Shown: in pieces, positions 24,101-31,303 of the stretch
Position numbering within the stretch: position 1 is the stretch's first letter
Layout of the letters: every line of letters begins with the position of its first letter
Source of the DNA: a virus
DNA length: 64,000 nt
IMG/VR virus record: IMGVR_UViG_3300048014_000057
Location: 1 to 64,000 of that record
Strand: one strand, 5' to 3'
Program-made: the position numbers and the translations under genes
Notes under the pieces: generated by a model
Told to the model about the DNA's origin: nothing
Database searches by the model: none
What the model saw: only the letters and a program-made list of their open reading frames with translations

Positions 24101-24707
24101 AACACAAGAAATATCTCGTGATGAAATCAAATTTGATAAGTTTATTAATAGATTACGTCATCAATTTTCTTTACTTTTTACAAGATGTTTAGAAAAACAA
24201 GTTGTACTTAAAGGTTATATGACGATTGAAGAATGGGATGAAATTAAAAAAGAAATAAAATATGAATATTCTAGAGATAATCATTTTTCCGAATTAAAAG
24301 ATGCAGAAATTCTTGCCAATAGATTACAAACACTTGCACTTATTCAACCCTATGTTGGTGGTTATTATTCACATAAATGGATAAGAAGAAATATTCTTAT
24401 GCAAACCGATGAAGATATTGAAAGAATGACTGCTGAAATTTCACAAGAAATGGCTGATCCATTATATCAAATGATGCAACAGCAACAAATGGCAATAATG
24501 AATGGCGGAGTTGATCCACAACAAGAATTAGATCAAGAACAAGAATCTTCTTCCAATCCTCCAAATAGAAAAGAATATGATACTTCTGTTAAAGTTGATA
24601 ACGCCAAACATATCATTAGAGCCCTTCACGATATCAAGGATAAAACTCCTGAAGAAGAAAATAAATTACGTTCTGCTGCTGTTATTATATCCAAAAATAA
24701 AAAATAA
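21186..24707 (+). CDS. 20: Portal protein gp20, interrupted by two inteins
   Basis: 1173-residue precursor; 586 residues after removal of both inteins (T4 gp20 524). It starts with TTG at 21186, seven bases after AAGGA. Portal signatures: LVQPEVENAVDEIINETI, RLYYDVVIDN, RYIDPRKIREIKEV, LIIYRLARAPERRVWYVDVG, LPKAKAEQYV, DDRKFMTMLEDYWLPRRADG, LPGGKTLGEIEDILYFQKQL and LNVPVARI. It forms the dodecameric vertex for packaging and tail attachment. Intein sites fall after GLGYLHK and after YDADSG, both in the conserved core. The C-terminus is Gln-rich (QMMQQQQMAIMNGG). Confidence 0.95.
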   Translation: MKLFGFNFERIKPTYENPISNSALSFVERNTEETAAVISASASFGTYVDLSGVIKTEAELITKYRDMLVQPEVENAVDEIINETICTDEDYIVKIDLDDLPLEDNSKEIISQEFEEILKLLDFKFHSYDIFKRWYVDGRLYYDVVIDNNNPMEGIKELRYIDPRKIREIKEVEKKKLETSVKNTNNIAEISTVKNEYYLYNEKGFGGTNKTSPSLQGSQAAGIRIAKDSIVHVPSGLTDVNGTMGLGYLHKCLPGDTRIKTPTPLGWKLLRDLKVGDKVYSYNYENDSLEETKITNKWNNGEKSLYKIRTKFSELFCTEDHPILVKNKETGEISYIEIKDIIKENYQICFINNLNVGEFKDISFIQNLKTKKFVYDIEVENSLHNFVANDMVVHNCIKILNQLRTIEDSLIIYRLARAPERRVWYVDVGELPKAKAEQYVHDIMISQKNRLIYDADSGCFAMDTKIPLLDGRTLTIEEISHEYKDKELWAYSCNPETGKMEPGLITWAGVTQESAKVMKITLDNNESFVCTPDHRFPTWNGLKRAYQLEVGESMIPLYRRNKQIGINSNEYEEFYKNDTKEWEFTHREVSNWKDEKNIENVWTYYEDYENKLKNTIHHKDLNRFNNSPSNLIKMNNRDHILYHANLVNELNDKKWNGPDGEKNKKELSNSQTIEYTDEIYSFLEESAKQDLSMEAVCEFVNENINKKEWCSLNKGKLTRLRNVSNLEFTYKDILRLVEEEGFDNWKSYRFSFNKILGKYNTYEEAATDLETSISAVRGRHSRYRRDKNISERGSKEWKEKLSKSSLGKVNFHKNWKITTPEGNEEYSENLTEYCREKNINRSNIKGVFGSHGYHAEELRNHKITSIEYLDKEIQVGTLTIDGKEEYHKYHTFALNSIYTFNSIKDDRKFMTMLEDYWLPRRADGSGTQVTNLPGGKTLGEIEDILYFQKQLYNSLNVPVARINPDAPFMLGRTQEISRDEIKFDKFINRLRHQFSLLFTRCLEKQVVLKGYMTIEEWDEIKKEIKYEYSRDNHFSELKDAEILANRLQTLALIQPYVGGYYSHKWIRRNILMQTDEDIERMTAEISQEMADPLYQMMQQQQMAIMNGGVDPQQELDQEQESSSNPPNRKEYDTSVKVDNAKHIIRALHDIKDKTPEEENKLRSAAVIISKNKK
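21939..22370 (+). other. Portal intein 1, mini-intein
   Basis: 144 residues from Cys252 (CLPGDTRIKTPTPLGW) to MVVHN, followed by extein Cys. Blocks A (CLPGDTRI), B (LFCTEDHPILV), F (FVYDIEVENSLHNFVAND) and G (MVVHN/C) are all present. There is no room for a homing endonuclease, so it is a splicing-only mini-intein. The extein joins as GYLHK/CIKILNQLR. Confidence 0.93.
22560..23888 (+). other. Portal intein 2 with HNH endonuclease
   Basis: 443 residues from Cys459 (CFAMDTKIPLLDGRTLTIEE) to SIYTFN, followed by extein Ser (SIKDDRKF). Block B is ESFVCTPDHRFPTWNG. An HNH-type nuclease motif is visible (TIHHKDLNRFNNSPSNLIKM, NRDHILYH), with NUMOD-like DNA-binding segments after it. The end of block G is TFN/S: the penultimate residue is Phe, not His. 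The block F region is YHKYHTFALNS. The C-terminal boundary is set by comparison with other T4-like portals. Confidence 0.85.
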
Positions 24708-24713
24708 TAAATA
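24703..24713 (+). promoter_or_regulatory. Late-type promoter
   Basis: AATAATAAATA, then TATAGAATTTATA, about 27 bp before the ATG at 24740; overlaps the end of gene 20. Confidence 0.6.
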
Positions 24714-24739
24714 TATAGAATTTATATAGGAGAATTTAT

Positions 24740-25453
24740 ATGTTAAAGGAAGCTAATAAAGCTAATAAATCAAGAAAAAATTTGCTTATGAAAAAAATTG
24801 GAAAAGAATTTTTTAAAAATAATGATTCTAATGAACATTCTGAATATGATAATAAAACAATGGGAAGAAAAATTTCTAAAGATTCTCCTAAAGATTTTAA
24901 AGAAATAGCGTCAAAAAATAAGGATAAAAAAAATTATATGCCTAAATTATCAAAAGAATCTTATATTCCTAATTCCGAAAATTTAGAGGAAGCTATGAAG
25001 TGGAAATTTCTTCAATATGATTCAAGAGAAGAAGCAAAAAATGCAAGAGAAGAACATTTTAAAACTAACTCTGGTAATCCATGTAGGCATTTAGTCGGTA
25101 ATAAATTAGCTTATGTCGGTACTTTTCATGGAACTTTGCCTACTAATAAAAAAGATAAAAAAATGCCTCCTTATTTTGAATCTTATATTCCTCTTCTTGA
25201 TTCTATCATAACCAAACAACCTGTCAAATTTAAATCTTTATTTGAATCTTTATTAAAAGAAAAGGCTAATCTTTATATTGAAGATATTAAAAATAATCTT
25301 CATAAGAACGTTTTCAATATAAAAGAAGATTCGGATTCTTTAAATTTAAATGATCCAAATGTTATTAAAAATAAAAAAAATATGAATCCTCCTAAAATTA
25401 AAAAAGTCGGTGATGTAGGAAATACAGCTATTGATACTTCTAATGATTTATAA
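24740..25453 (+). CDS. Hypothetical late protein, shares a domain with the next gene
   Basis: 237 residues, Lys/Asn-rich. Around residues 88-140 it has KWKFLQYDSREEAKNAREEH followed by GNPCRHLVGNKLAYVGTFHG, repeated in the next gene as WKYLQYDTDTEAKNAREEHF. Its position between 20 and 21 is where T4 keeps the prohead core genes 67 and 68, so a prohead core or internal head role is possible but not shown by sequence. Confidence 0.7.
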   Translation: MLKEANKANKSRKNLLMKKIGKEFFKNNDSNEHSEYDNKTMGRKISKDSPKDFKEIASKNKDKKNYMPKLSKESYIPNSENLEEAMKWKFLQYDSREEAKNAREEHFKTNSGNPCRHLVGNKLAYVGTFHGTLPTNKKDKKMPPYFESYIPLLDSIITKQPVKFKSLFESLLKEKANLYIEDIKNNLHKNVFNIKEDSDSLNLNDPNVIKNKKNMNPPKIKKVGDVGNTAIDTSNDL

Positions 25454-25462
25454 GAGGATAAC

Positions 25463-26098
25463 ATGAAAACATTTAGAGAATTATTAGAAGCTAAAATAAC
25501 CCAAGATTTAATAAAAACTGTTCCCCATGCTCCTGGTGAAAAAAAATTTTATGATAAACACATACAATTTGATATTCTTAAAAATTTTCGTCAACAAGGT
25601 AATGATGAATTATTCAATGGAACTATAGTAAAAACTTTCCCAAGAAAAGAAAATCATTTTGGTAATGATGAAGATCAATCTATTACCGCATATGAATCAG
25701 AAGAATTAAAGGAAAATTGGAAATATCTTCAATATGATACAGACACAGAAGCAAAAAATGCCAGAGAAGAACATTTTTCAAAAAAAGGTGGTGCATGTAG
25801 AATGTTACCTGGAAACAAATTGAAATATGCCGGAGATTTTCTTGGAACTAAACCAAAACGTAAAAAAATGACAGCGGATGGAAGTCATATTGTAGATAAA
25901 GATCGTAGTTATACAGATTTTGTAAATAAACATAATATGAGAGAATCAAATATTAATGAATCCGAGAAAAAGAGACATATTTTTATAGATGGAAAATGGG
26001 CCGCTACTTCCACTTGGGATAAAAATAATAAGGAAGCCTACAAAAATTTTAAGAAAACACATCCTAGTTTAAATAAAGTTAAAATAGAAAAAGGATAG
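25463..26098 (+). CDS. Hypothetical late protein with capsid-targeting-like N-terminus
   Basis: 211 residues. MKTFRELLEAKI resembles the N-terminal targeting peptides of T4 internal head proteins. It contains the domain shared with 24740-25453 (WKYLQYDTDTEAKNAREEHF, GGACRMLPGNKLKYAGDFLG). The rest is basic and hydrophilic, fitting a protein packed with DNA. Function unknown. Confidence 0.7.
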   Translation: MKTFRELLEAKITQDLIKTVPHAPGEKKFYDKHIQFDILKNFRQQGNDELFNGTIVKTFPRKENHFGNDEDQSITAYESEELKENWKYLQYDTDTEAKNAREEHFSKKGGACRMLPGNKLKYAGDFLGTKPKRKKMTADGSHIVDKDRSYTDFVNKHNMRESNINESEKKRHIFIDGKWAATSTWDKNNKEAYKNFKKTHPSLNKVKIEKG

Positions 26099-26107
26099 TG
26101 GAATTTA

Positions 26108-26539
26108 ATGTTTTATAGTGTAAAAAATATAATATTTGGTTTACCTGCGGGTTCTAATAATATTGGATCAGTAACTTCATTTCAAAATGGAACAACTGGT
26201 CTAGATTATTCGAGCAATAAACCAACATTACCAAATACATATCAAAACTTTTCAAATTCAGGACCATATTCTAATTATGTTTTTATAACTTCTGTTTCTG
26301 CTAATACTTCAAGAAATAATATTGATATTGAAAATAATTCTGGTTCACAAATAGTAATTATAAGGGATGACGGAACTTCAGCTAATAATACTACTCTAAA
26401 TAATTCTTCTGTATTTACATTAGCAGGAGGAAGTGGAATAGGTTCACAAGGTGGTTCTTGGTTTTCGAGTACCTTTAAAGGAAGAATACAAATTTACGCA
26501 TCATCTAATACCGCACAAGTTGCAGTTATGACAGAATAA
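26108..26539 (+). CDS. Hypothetical virion protein, beta-rich
   Basis: 143 residues, Asn/Ser/Thr/Gly-rich with short strands (NYVFITSVSANTSRNNIDIE, GRIQIYASSNTAQVAVMTE). It shares LPAGSNNIGSVTSFQNGTTG with the repeats of 26884-29001 (GLPTGSNTIGAVTLSSGV). Likely a surface or decoration protein of the head. Confidence 0.7.
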   Translation: MFYSVKNIIFGLPAGSNNIGSVTSFQNGTTGLDYSSNKPTLPNTYQNFSNSGPYSNYVFITSVSANTSRNNIDIENNSGSQIVIIRDDGTSANNTTLNNSSVFTLAGGSGIGSQGGSWFSSTFKGRIQIYASSNTAQVAVMTE

Positions 26540-26549
26540 AGGAAGAAAA

Positions 26550-26825
26550 ATGGCATCATTAATTAAAATAATAGGTCAGGAACAATCATTTATTACGGCA
26601 AATACATTTTCCAATGAAACATCTAATACAATAGCAGGATGGAATTCTATAAGAATTATTAATACTGGTACTACTGCTGCTGTTGTTACTGTTAATTCAA
26701 ATCCTACGGCAAATCTTACACTTATGCCTTCTTCTGAAATAATTGTTAAAAAATCTTCCAATACAACTATACAGGCTTCTAATTCTACATTACTTGGTGT
26801 TTTAGTGGGGTTTGAAAACAATTAG
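26550..26825 (+). CDS. Hypothetical small virion protein
   Basis: 91 residues, all-beta pattern (WNSIRIINTGTTAAVVTVNS, PSSEIIVKKSSNTTIQASN). It follows 26108-26539 by 10 bp with its own ribosome site (AAAGGAAGAAAA). A small capsid-decorating role is plausible. No family recognised. Confidence 0.7.
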   Translation: MASLIKIIGQEQSFITANTFSNETSNTIAGWNSIRIINTGTTAAVVTVNSNPTANLTLMPSSEIIVKKSSNTTIQASNSTLLGVLVGFENN

Positions 26826-26846
26826 ATGTACCCATTTTTTATGTAC

Positions 26847-26857
26847 AATAATAAATA
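26847..26857 (+). promoter_or_regulatory. Late-type promoter
   Basis: AATAATAAATA about 27 bp before ATG 26884. Confidence 0.6.
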
Positions 26858-26883
26858 CTCTTTTATAAAATAAGGAAATATAA

Positions 26884-29001
26884 ATGACTAATATAACGCA
26901 AGTATCTTTGGTAAATGGAGTTCCCTCTGTAGGTACAGGTAATGTTTCTACTATTGATAATCTTATTGCTGTAGGTTTACCTATTTCTTCTGGATTACCC
27001 ACAGGATCAAATACAATTGGTGCTGTAACTCTAAGTTCTGGTGTAGTTAATTCTGCACTTTTATTTTCCAATGGTTCTTATGTTACAAATACAAATCCTG
27101 TTCCAGTTTCTTTATCTGTAGAACCAACAATTAATATTGGTTCGGTAAGTATCTTATCAGGAAATAATAATATCGGTGGATTTATGATACAGGATGGTTC
27201 TGGTGGTTCAAATAATAGAGTTTTAGTAGCAGCTTTTCATAATGCAGATAATCAAACTTTAGGAACAGCCTATGGTCTTAATACTGGTGGAGTTGCACAA
27301 TTATTAAATCCTATTGGCAATATTGATCGTCAAAGAGGAACTGGTCTGGATAATATTCCTGCTACTGGTATTTCTACTGGTATTGCTACTTCTGCAATGC
27401 AATTTAAAACATTTTCTAATAATTCTACTGGTATTTCTACTGGTTCTAATTCTGTTTATGCTGTTGCTCTTTCTGGAAATGTTGGTAATGTTCCATGGAA
27501 AATTCAAAGTGGTTCTGTTTTAATTATAGGCTATAATACAGCTAATCAAGAAACTGTAATTGTTAGTTCTGCTAATACAACACAATTTACTGCCACATTT
27601 ACCTATGTACATCCTGCAAATACTTTAATTACAGGATTTACCTATAATCAAGGTAGAGATGCGGCTGGTGAAAATGATGGTGCTTCTGGTGCTGGCACTT
27701 CTGTTGCTGCTGGTTATGAATATAATGGTGGTGATCCTTCTGGTGGCAACTATGATAGAGAAAGATCAATTAATGCCAAAGGATTTACACAAGTAGCAAT
27801 TTCTTCTGGTGGTACTGTAGGTTCTAATTCTATTGTTATAGCCTCTGCAAATACTCTTCAACCTGGAATGAAAGTTCTTTTATCTAATAATGCTCTTATT
27901 GGAACACAAACTTATGAAGCTGTTAACATAGATTTATCATATATTCCTGGTTCCACAACTGTTCCATTATCATCAAATATAGTTCAAACTGTTTCTGGTG
28001 GTTATACATTTCTTTCCTATGATTCATTTAACGCTCTTGGAGCACAATTAAATGGATTTTTACCATTTGGAGTAGGAATTGAAGAAGAAGCTATTTTTGA
28101 TCCTGTTTCTGGTAAATATTTTATTGGTAGAGTCGCAACTTCTGATGGAATGGGAGCAAATAATATTCCTGCCGAAGGAGTTGCCTTATGGAATGGTTCT
28201 ACATTTGATAGACTAAAGGGAAATACTACTGTTGGTGCATATACTTATTCAACTCTTGCACCAGGAACTAATTTTGTGGGTAATGTTTCTGTAACAGCAC
28301 TTCCTTCTTTAGTTATTACTTCTGGTGTAGTTAATTCTGCACTTTTATTTTCCAATGGTTCTTATGTTACAAATACAAATCCTATTCCTATTTCTGGTTC
28401 ACTTTCTCTTGGTGGACTTTCAACAGGAACTAATTCTATAGGTAACGTTTCTATTACTTCTGGTACTATTACCATTGGTACTGGTCTTCCTACGGGAGCC
28501 AATACAATTGGATCATTCAATTTTGGAACATCTGGTGTAGAAAAATGGATAGCTGGTTCTGGTCAAGGTTTAACTTGGGGATCAGCATTTTCAACTGAAA
28601 TAAATTCTATTGCTAATAATTATGCAATTCAGTCAAGTGTTGTTATTACCAATGGTAGTGCTTTGGATACTTATATGGATATTTCAATTTCCATGGGATC
28701 AATAACAACTATTGCTGGTGCTCCTTATCTTGGATTATATCTTTATCCATTAAACCAAGATGGTACAACATATGGAGATGGTAGATTTGCCTCGGCTGCT
28801 GCTGGTCCACCTTTACCAATTTATTATGTAGGACAAATATCTCTTATTCCGTCTGTTACACAAGCTCAAACAGGATCATTTACAAATATTCTACTTCCAC
28901 CAGGATCATTTATACTTGTTCTTTATAACGTAGCTGGTGCAACTTTAGCTTCCTCTTCAAATGTTATAAAATATAGAACTTATAATAGATCAATAAGATA
29001 A
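26884..29001 (+). CDS. Repetitive virion surface protein
   Basis: 705 residues, low in charge, Gly/Ser/Thr/Asn-rich. It contains repeated LPTGSNTIGAV- and SGVVNSALLFSNGSYVTNTN-type units; the latter occurs twice at identical DNA level. The C-terminal ~170 residues (EKWIAGSGQGLTWGSAFSTE ... LLPPGSFILVLYNVAGATL) look like a separate jelly-roll-like domain. It lies among head genes between 20 and 21 and is followed directly by a LamG-like protein, so a head or tail fibre for carbohydrate or cell binding is likely. Exact role unknown. Confidence 0.75.
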   Translation: MTNITQVSLVNGVPSVGTGNVSTIDNLIAVGLPISSGLPTGSNTIGAVTLSSGVVNSALLFSNGSYVTNTNPVPVSLSVEPTINIGSVSILSGNNNIGGFMIQDGSGGSNNRVLVAAFHNADNQTLGTAYGLNTGGVAQLLNPIGNIDRQRGTGLDNIPATGISTGIATSAMQFKTFSNNSTGISTGSNSVYAVALSGNVGNVPWKIQSGSVLIIGYNTANQETVIVSSANTTQFTATFTYVHPANTLITGFTYNQGRDAAGENDGASGAGTSVAAGYEYNGGDPSGGNYDRERSINAKGFTQVAISSGGTVGSNSIVIASANTLQPGMKVLLSNNALIGTQTYEAVNIDLSYIPGSTTVPLSSNIVQTVSGGYTFLSYDSFNALGAQLNGFLPFGVGIEEEAIFDPVSGKYFIGRVATSDGMGANNIPAEGVALWNGSTFDRLKGNTTVGAYTYSTLAPGTNFVGNVSVTALPSLVITSGVVNSALLFSNGSYVTNTNPIPISGSLSLGGLSTGTNSIGNVSITSGTITIGTGLPTGANTIGSFNFGTSGVEKWIAGSGQGLTWGSAFSTEINSIANNYAIQSSVVITNGSALDTYMDISISMGSITTIAGAPYLGLYLYPLNQDGTTYGDGRFASAAAGPPLPIYYVGQISLIPSVTQAQTGSFTNILLPPGSFILVLYNVAGATLASSSNVIKYRTYNRSIR
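27036..27099 (+). repeat. 64-bp exact direct repeat, copy 1
   Basis: Identical to 28320-28383 in the same gene. Encodes SGVVNSALLFSNGSYVTNTN plus the following Pro. Copies are 1.28 kb apart and in frame, so recombination would delete a clean multiple of codons (1284 bp). Confidence 0.95.
28320..28383 (+). repeat. 64-bp exact direct repeat, copy 2
   Basis: Second copy of the repeat at 27036-27099. Exact identity at synonymous positions indicates recent duplication or gene conversion. Confidence 0.95.
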
Positions 29002-29751
29002 ATGTTTCAATCTTCGTTAAATCAAAAATATACATTAAATCCAAATAAATTAATTGTTCCTAATGGATTAGTTGGATATTGGCCTTTAACTATTGATACA
29101 ATAAATTTAACTAATTCTATAGTTTATGATATTTCTGGTAATAAACTTACAGGAACTATTAATGGAACTGTTAGTATTTCATCCGGACAAAATATGTCCT
29201 GTTTAAATTTTAACGGTTCTTCAAATTATATAAGTTTTGTCAATAATCCTGTTTTTCCTAATGTTTCAAGAAGTCAAACAGTCTGGTTCAAATCTAATGG
29301 TGGTGATGGATGTATTATTGGAAATGATGATACGTCTCCACCTACTTCTAGTAGTTCATTTGATATTGATATTTATATAGGTACAGATAATAATATACAT
29401 ATGGGGGCTTATACCGCATTAGGAGCTATAACTACATCAAAAAATGTAAATGATAACAAATGGCATTTTGCCTGTCTTACTTATAATACAGTTTCTCAGT
29501 ATCAATATGGATATTTAGATGGGCAATTAATAGGAAGTTATTCAGGAAATGCTGATATTGAAACTTATTGGTTTATTGGTGCAGGATATTCAACATCAGG
29601 TTGGTCAAATGCTTCAAATGCATATCCTTGGTATTTTAGTGGTCAAATAGAAGAAGTAAGATTTTATAATCGCGATCTTTCTCCCCACGAAATTTTTTTA
29701 TTATATAAAGCCGGTCTTTTAAATTATAGAACAAAAATAAATAATTTCTAA
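29002..29751 (+). CDS. Concanavalin A/LamG-like virion protein
   Basis: 249 residues. The LamG-type jelly-roll pattern is clear: NGLVGYWPLTIDTINLTNSI, YDISGNKLTGTING, LNFNGSSNYISF, NDNKWHFACLTYNTV, YGYLDGQLIGSYSG, and the closing FSGQIEEVRFYNRDLSPHEI. Such domains bind glycans. It starts immediately after the preceding stop, so it is translated with the repetitive surface protein. Probably a head decoration or host surface-binding protein. Confidence 0.85.
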   Translation: MFQSSLNQKYTLNPNKLIVPNGLVGYWPLTIDTINLTNSIVYDISGNKLTGTINGTVSISSGQNMSCLNFNGSSNYISFVNNPVFPNVSRSQTVWFKSNGGDGCIIGNDDTSPPTSSSSFDIDIYIGTDNNIHMGAYTALGAITTSKNVNDNKWHFACLTYNTVSQYQYGYLDGQLIGSYSGNADIETYWFIGAGYSTSGWSNASNAYPWYFSGQIEEVRFYNRDLSPHEIFLLYKAGLLNYRTKINNF

Positions 29752-29764
29752 AAAAGGAAATAAA

Positions 29765-30433
29765 ATGAAACTTTTATCGGAACTTCAAGAAAAAGTAGAA
29801 TTTCTAACAGAGGGAGAAGGAAATTCTAAAAAACATTATATTTCGGGTTTATTTTTAGAATTTGATACTCCCAATAAAAATAATCGTAAATATTCTTCTG
29901 AATATCATGATCCTACAGTTAAAAAATATATTTCTGAAAAAGTTAATAATAATAATGCCTTTGGGGAGTGTGATCATCCGGAGACAAGACCAACAATAAG
30001 TTTAACTCATGTTTCTCATAGAATTACGGAAATGCACAAGGATGGTTCTAATTGGTACGGAAAGGCCATAATTACCAATACTCCTAATGGAAATATTCTT
30101 AAAGGGTTATTAGAAAGTGGAGGAAATCTTGGTGTTTCTTCTCGTGGGCTTGGTTCTTTAAAACAATGTGAAGGTTTCATGGAAGTTCAACCAGATTATA
30201 AATTAATTACTGCCGCCGATGTTGTCTCTGATCCTTCCGCACATGGAGCATTTGTTCAAGGCATCATGGAAAATGTAGAATATTTTTTTGATGAATCTTC
30301 GGGATCATGGTTAGCAGAAAAAACAGAAGAAATCAAGAAAAAAATGAAAAAAATGTCATTAAAAGAAATTTCTGAAAAGAAAACAATAATGTTTGAACAC
30401 TTTCTTCGGTCTCTTATAAAAAACAAAAAATAA
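29765..30433 (+). CDS. 21: Prohead core protease gp21
   Basis: 222 residues (T4 gp21 212). Serine protease of the herpes-assemblin-like prohead protease family. Catalytic residues appear as His71 in GECDHPETR and the Ser of NLGVSSRGLG (125-126), with AADVVSDPSAHG completing the pocket. The N-terminus (YISGLFLEFDTPNKNNRKYS) matches the family. It cleaves scaffold, capsid and internal proteins after assembly. Ends in a Lys-rich tail probably removed by self-cleavage. Confidence 0.93.
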   Translation: MKLLSELQEKVEFLTEGEGNSKKHYISGLFLEFDTPNKNNRKYSSEYHDPTVKKYISEKVNNNNAFGECDHPETRPTISLTHVSHRITEMHKDGSNWYGKAIITNTPNGNILKGLLESGGNLGVSSRGLGSLKQCEGFMEVQPDYKLITAADVVSDPSAHGAFVQGIMENVEYFFDESSGSWLAEKTEEIKKKMKKMSLKEISEKKTIMFEHFLRSLIKNKK

Positions 30434-30439
30434 TAAATA
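30429..30439 (+). promoter_or_regulatory. Late-type promoter
   Basis: AATAATAAATA followed by TATAGAATTTA, the same extended context as at 24703; about 28 bp before ATG 30467. Confidence 0.6.
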
Positions 30440-30466
30440 TATAGAATTTAAAAAAAGGGGAAATAA

Positions 30467-30838
30467 ATGCCAAATATAGATAACGCCGCAAATTTTTTAA
30501 TTTTACAAGGTAATACATCAGGAACTAATGGTGTTATCCAAGTTGTAGGATCAAATACTATATTATCATTGGGTGTTGCCAATACATCTAATTCACTTAA
30601 TTTATATATTACTTTACCTCAAGGTATAGTACAGAATATGGGTTCATGCAACGCCAATTCAACAGGAACCACAATTACTCTAGCTCACCCATACACAACA
30701 GCATTATATTCAGTTGGAGCCGATTCAAATACTGTAGCTTCAAGCGTTGGAATTACAACATCTAATACAACTACACTTGTAATTACATCCAACACTACAG
30801 CAAATGTTCTATGTTTTTGGCAATCCTGGGGGTACTAA
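30467..30838 (+). CDS. Small virion protein, tandem paralogue 1
   Basis: 123 residues, same length and same opening (MPNIDNAANFLILQGNTSGT) as the next gene. All-beta, Thr/Asn/Ser-rich with little charge. Two late genes of this kind between protease and scaffold suggest capsid decoration proteins. No named family recognised. Confidence 0.75.
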   Translation: MPNIDNAANFLILQGNTSGTNGVIQVVGSNTILSLGVANTSNSLNLYITLPQGIVQNMGSCNANSTGTTITLAHPYTTALYSVGADSNTVASSVGITTSNTTTLVITSNTTANVLCFWQSWGY

Positions 30839-30896
30839 AAAATTAATTCTAAATTTTGATTATATATCAAATACTTAAACAAAAAGGAGATTTAAA

Positions 30897-31268
30897 ATGC
30901 CTAATATAGATTTAGCAGCAAGTTTTTTAATACTTGAAGGAAATACTGCCGGTACTAATGGAATTATTCAGGTTATTGGTTCAAATACTGTTCTTGCTGT
31001 TGGTTCTGCCAATACTAGCAATTCTCTTTCTGGATTTGCTACTTTGACTAACGGAATTACACTCAATTATGGTTCTGCCAACGCCAATTCAACCGGAACC
31101 ATGGTTACTCTCGGTTATCCTTATGTATCCAATGTTTTTTCAGTAACAACTACATCTAATGCTGCGGGAGAAACTGTTGCTGTTACTGCTGCTAACACAA
31201 CCAAGATTACACTAACAACTAACTCAACTGCCAACGTAACTGTTTATTACAATGTTATTGGCATTTAA
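30897..31268 (+). CDS. Small virion protein, tandem paralogue 2
   Basis: 123 residues, MPNIDLAASFLILEGNTAGT, colinear with 30467-30838 over its full length but diverged in the C-terminal half (lacks the two Cys and the Trp of copy 1). Strong ribosome site AAAAAGGAG. Product of tandem duplication; probably a capsid decoration protein. Confidence 0.75.
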   Translation: MPNIDLAASFLILEGNTAGTNGIIQVIGSNTVLAVGSANTSNSLSGFATLTNGITLNYGSANANSTGTMVTLGYPYVSNVFSVTTTSNAAGETVAVTAANTTKITLTTNSTANVTVYYNVIGI

Positions 31269-31274
31269 TACTTA

Positions 31275-31285
31275 AATAATAAATA
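31275..31285 (+). promoter_or_regulatory. Late-type promoter of gene 22
   Basis: AATAATAAATA about 19 bp before the ATG at 31304. Confidence 0.6.
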
Positions 31286-31303
31286 TAAAAAACGGAGAAT
31301 TTA

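Noticed and set aside
26576-27071. Minus-strand open frames opposite the virion genes
   Set aside because: Antisense to well-supported plus-strand genes with ribosome sites and late promoters; no motifs of their own.
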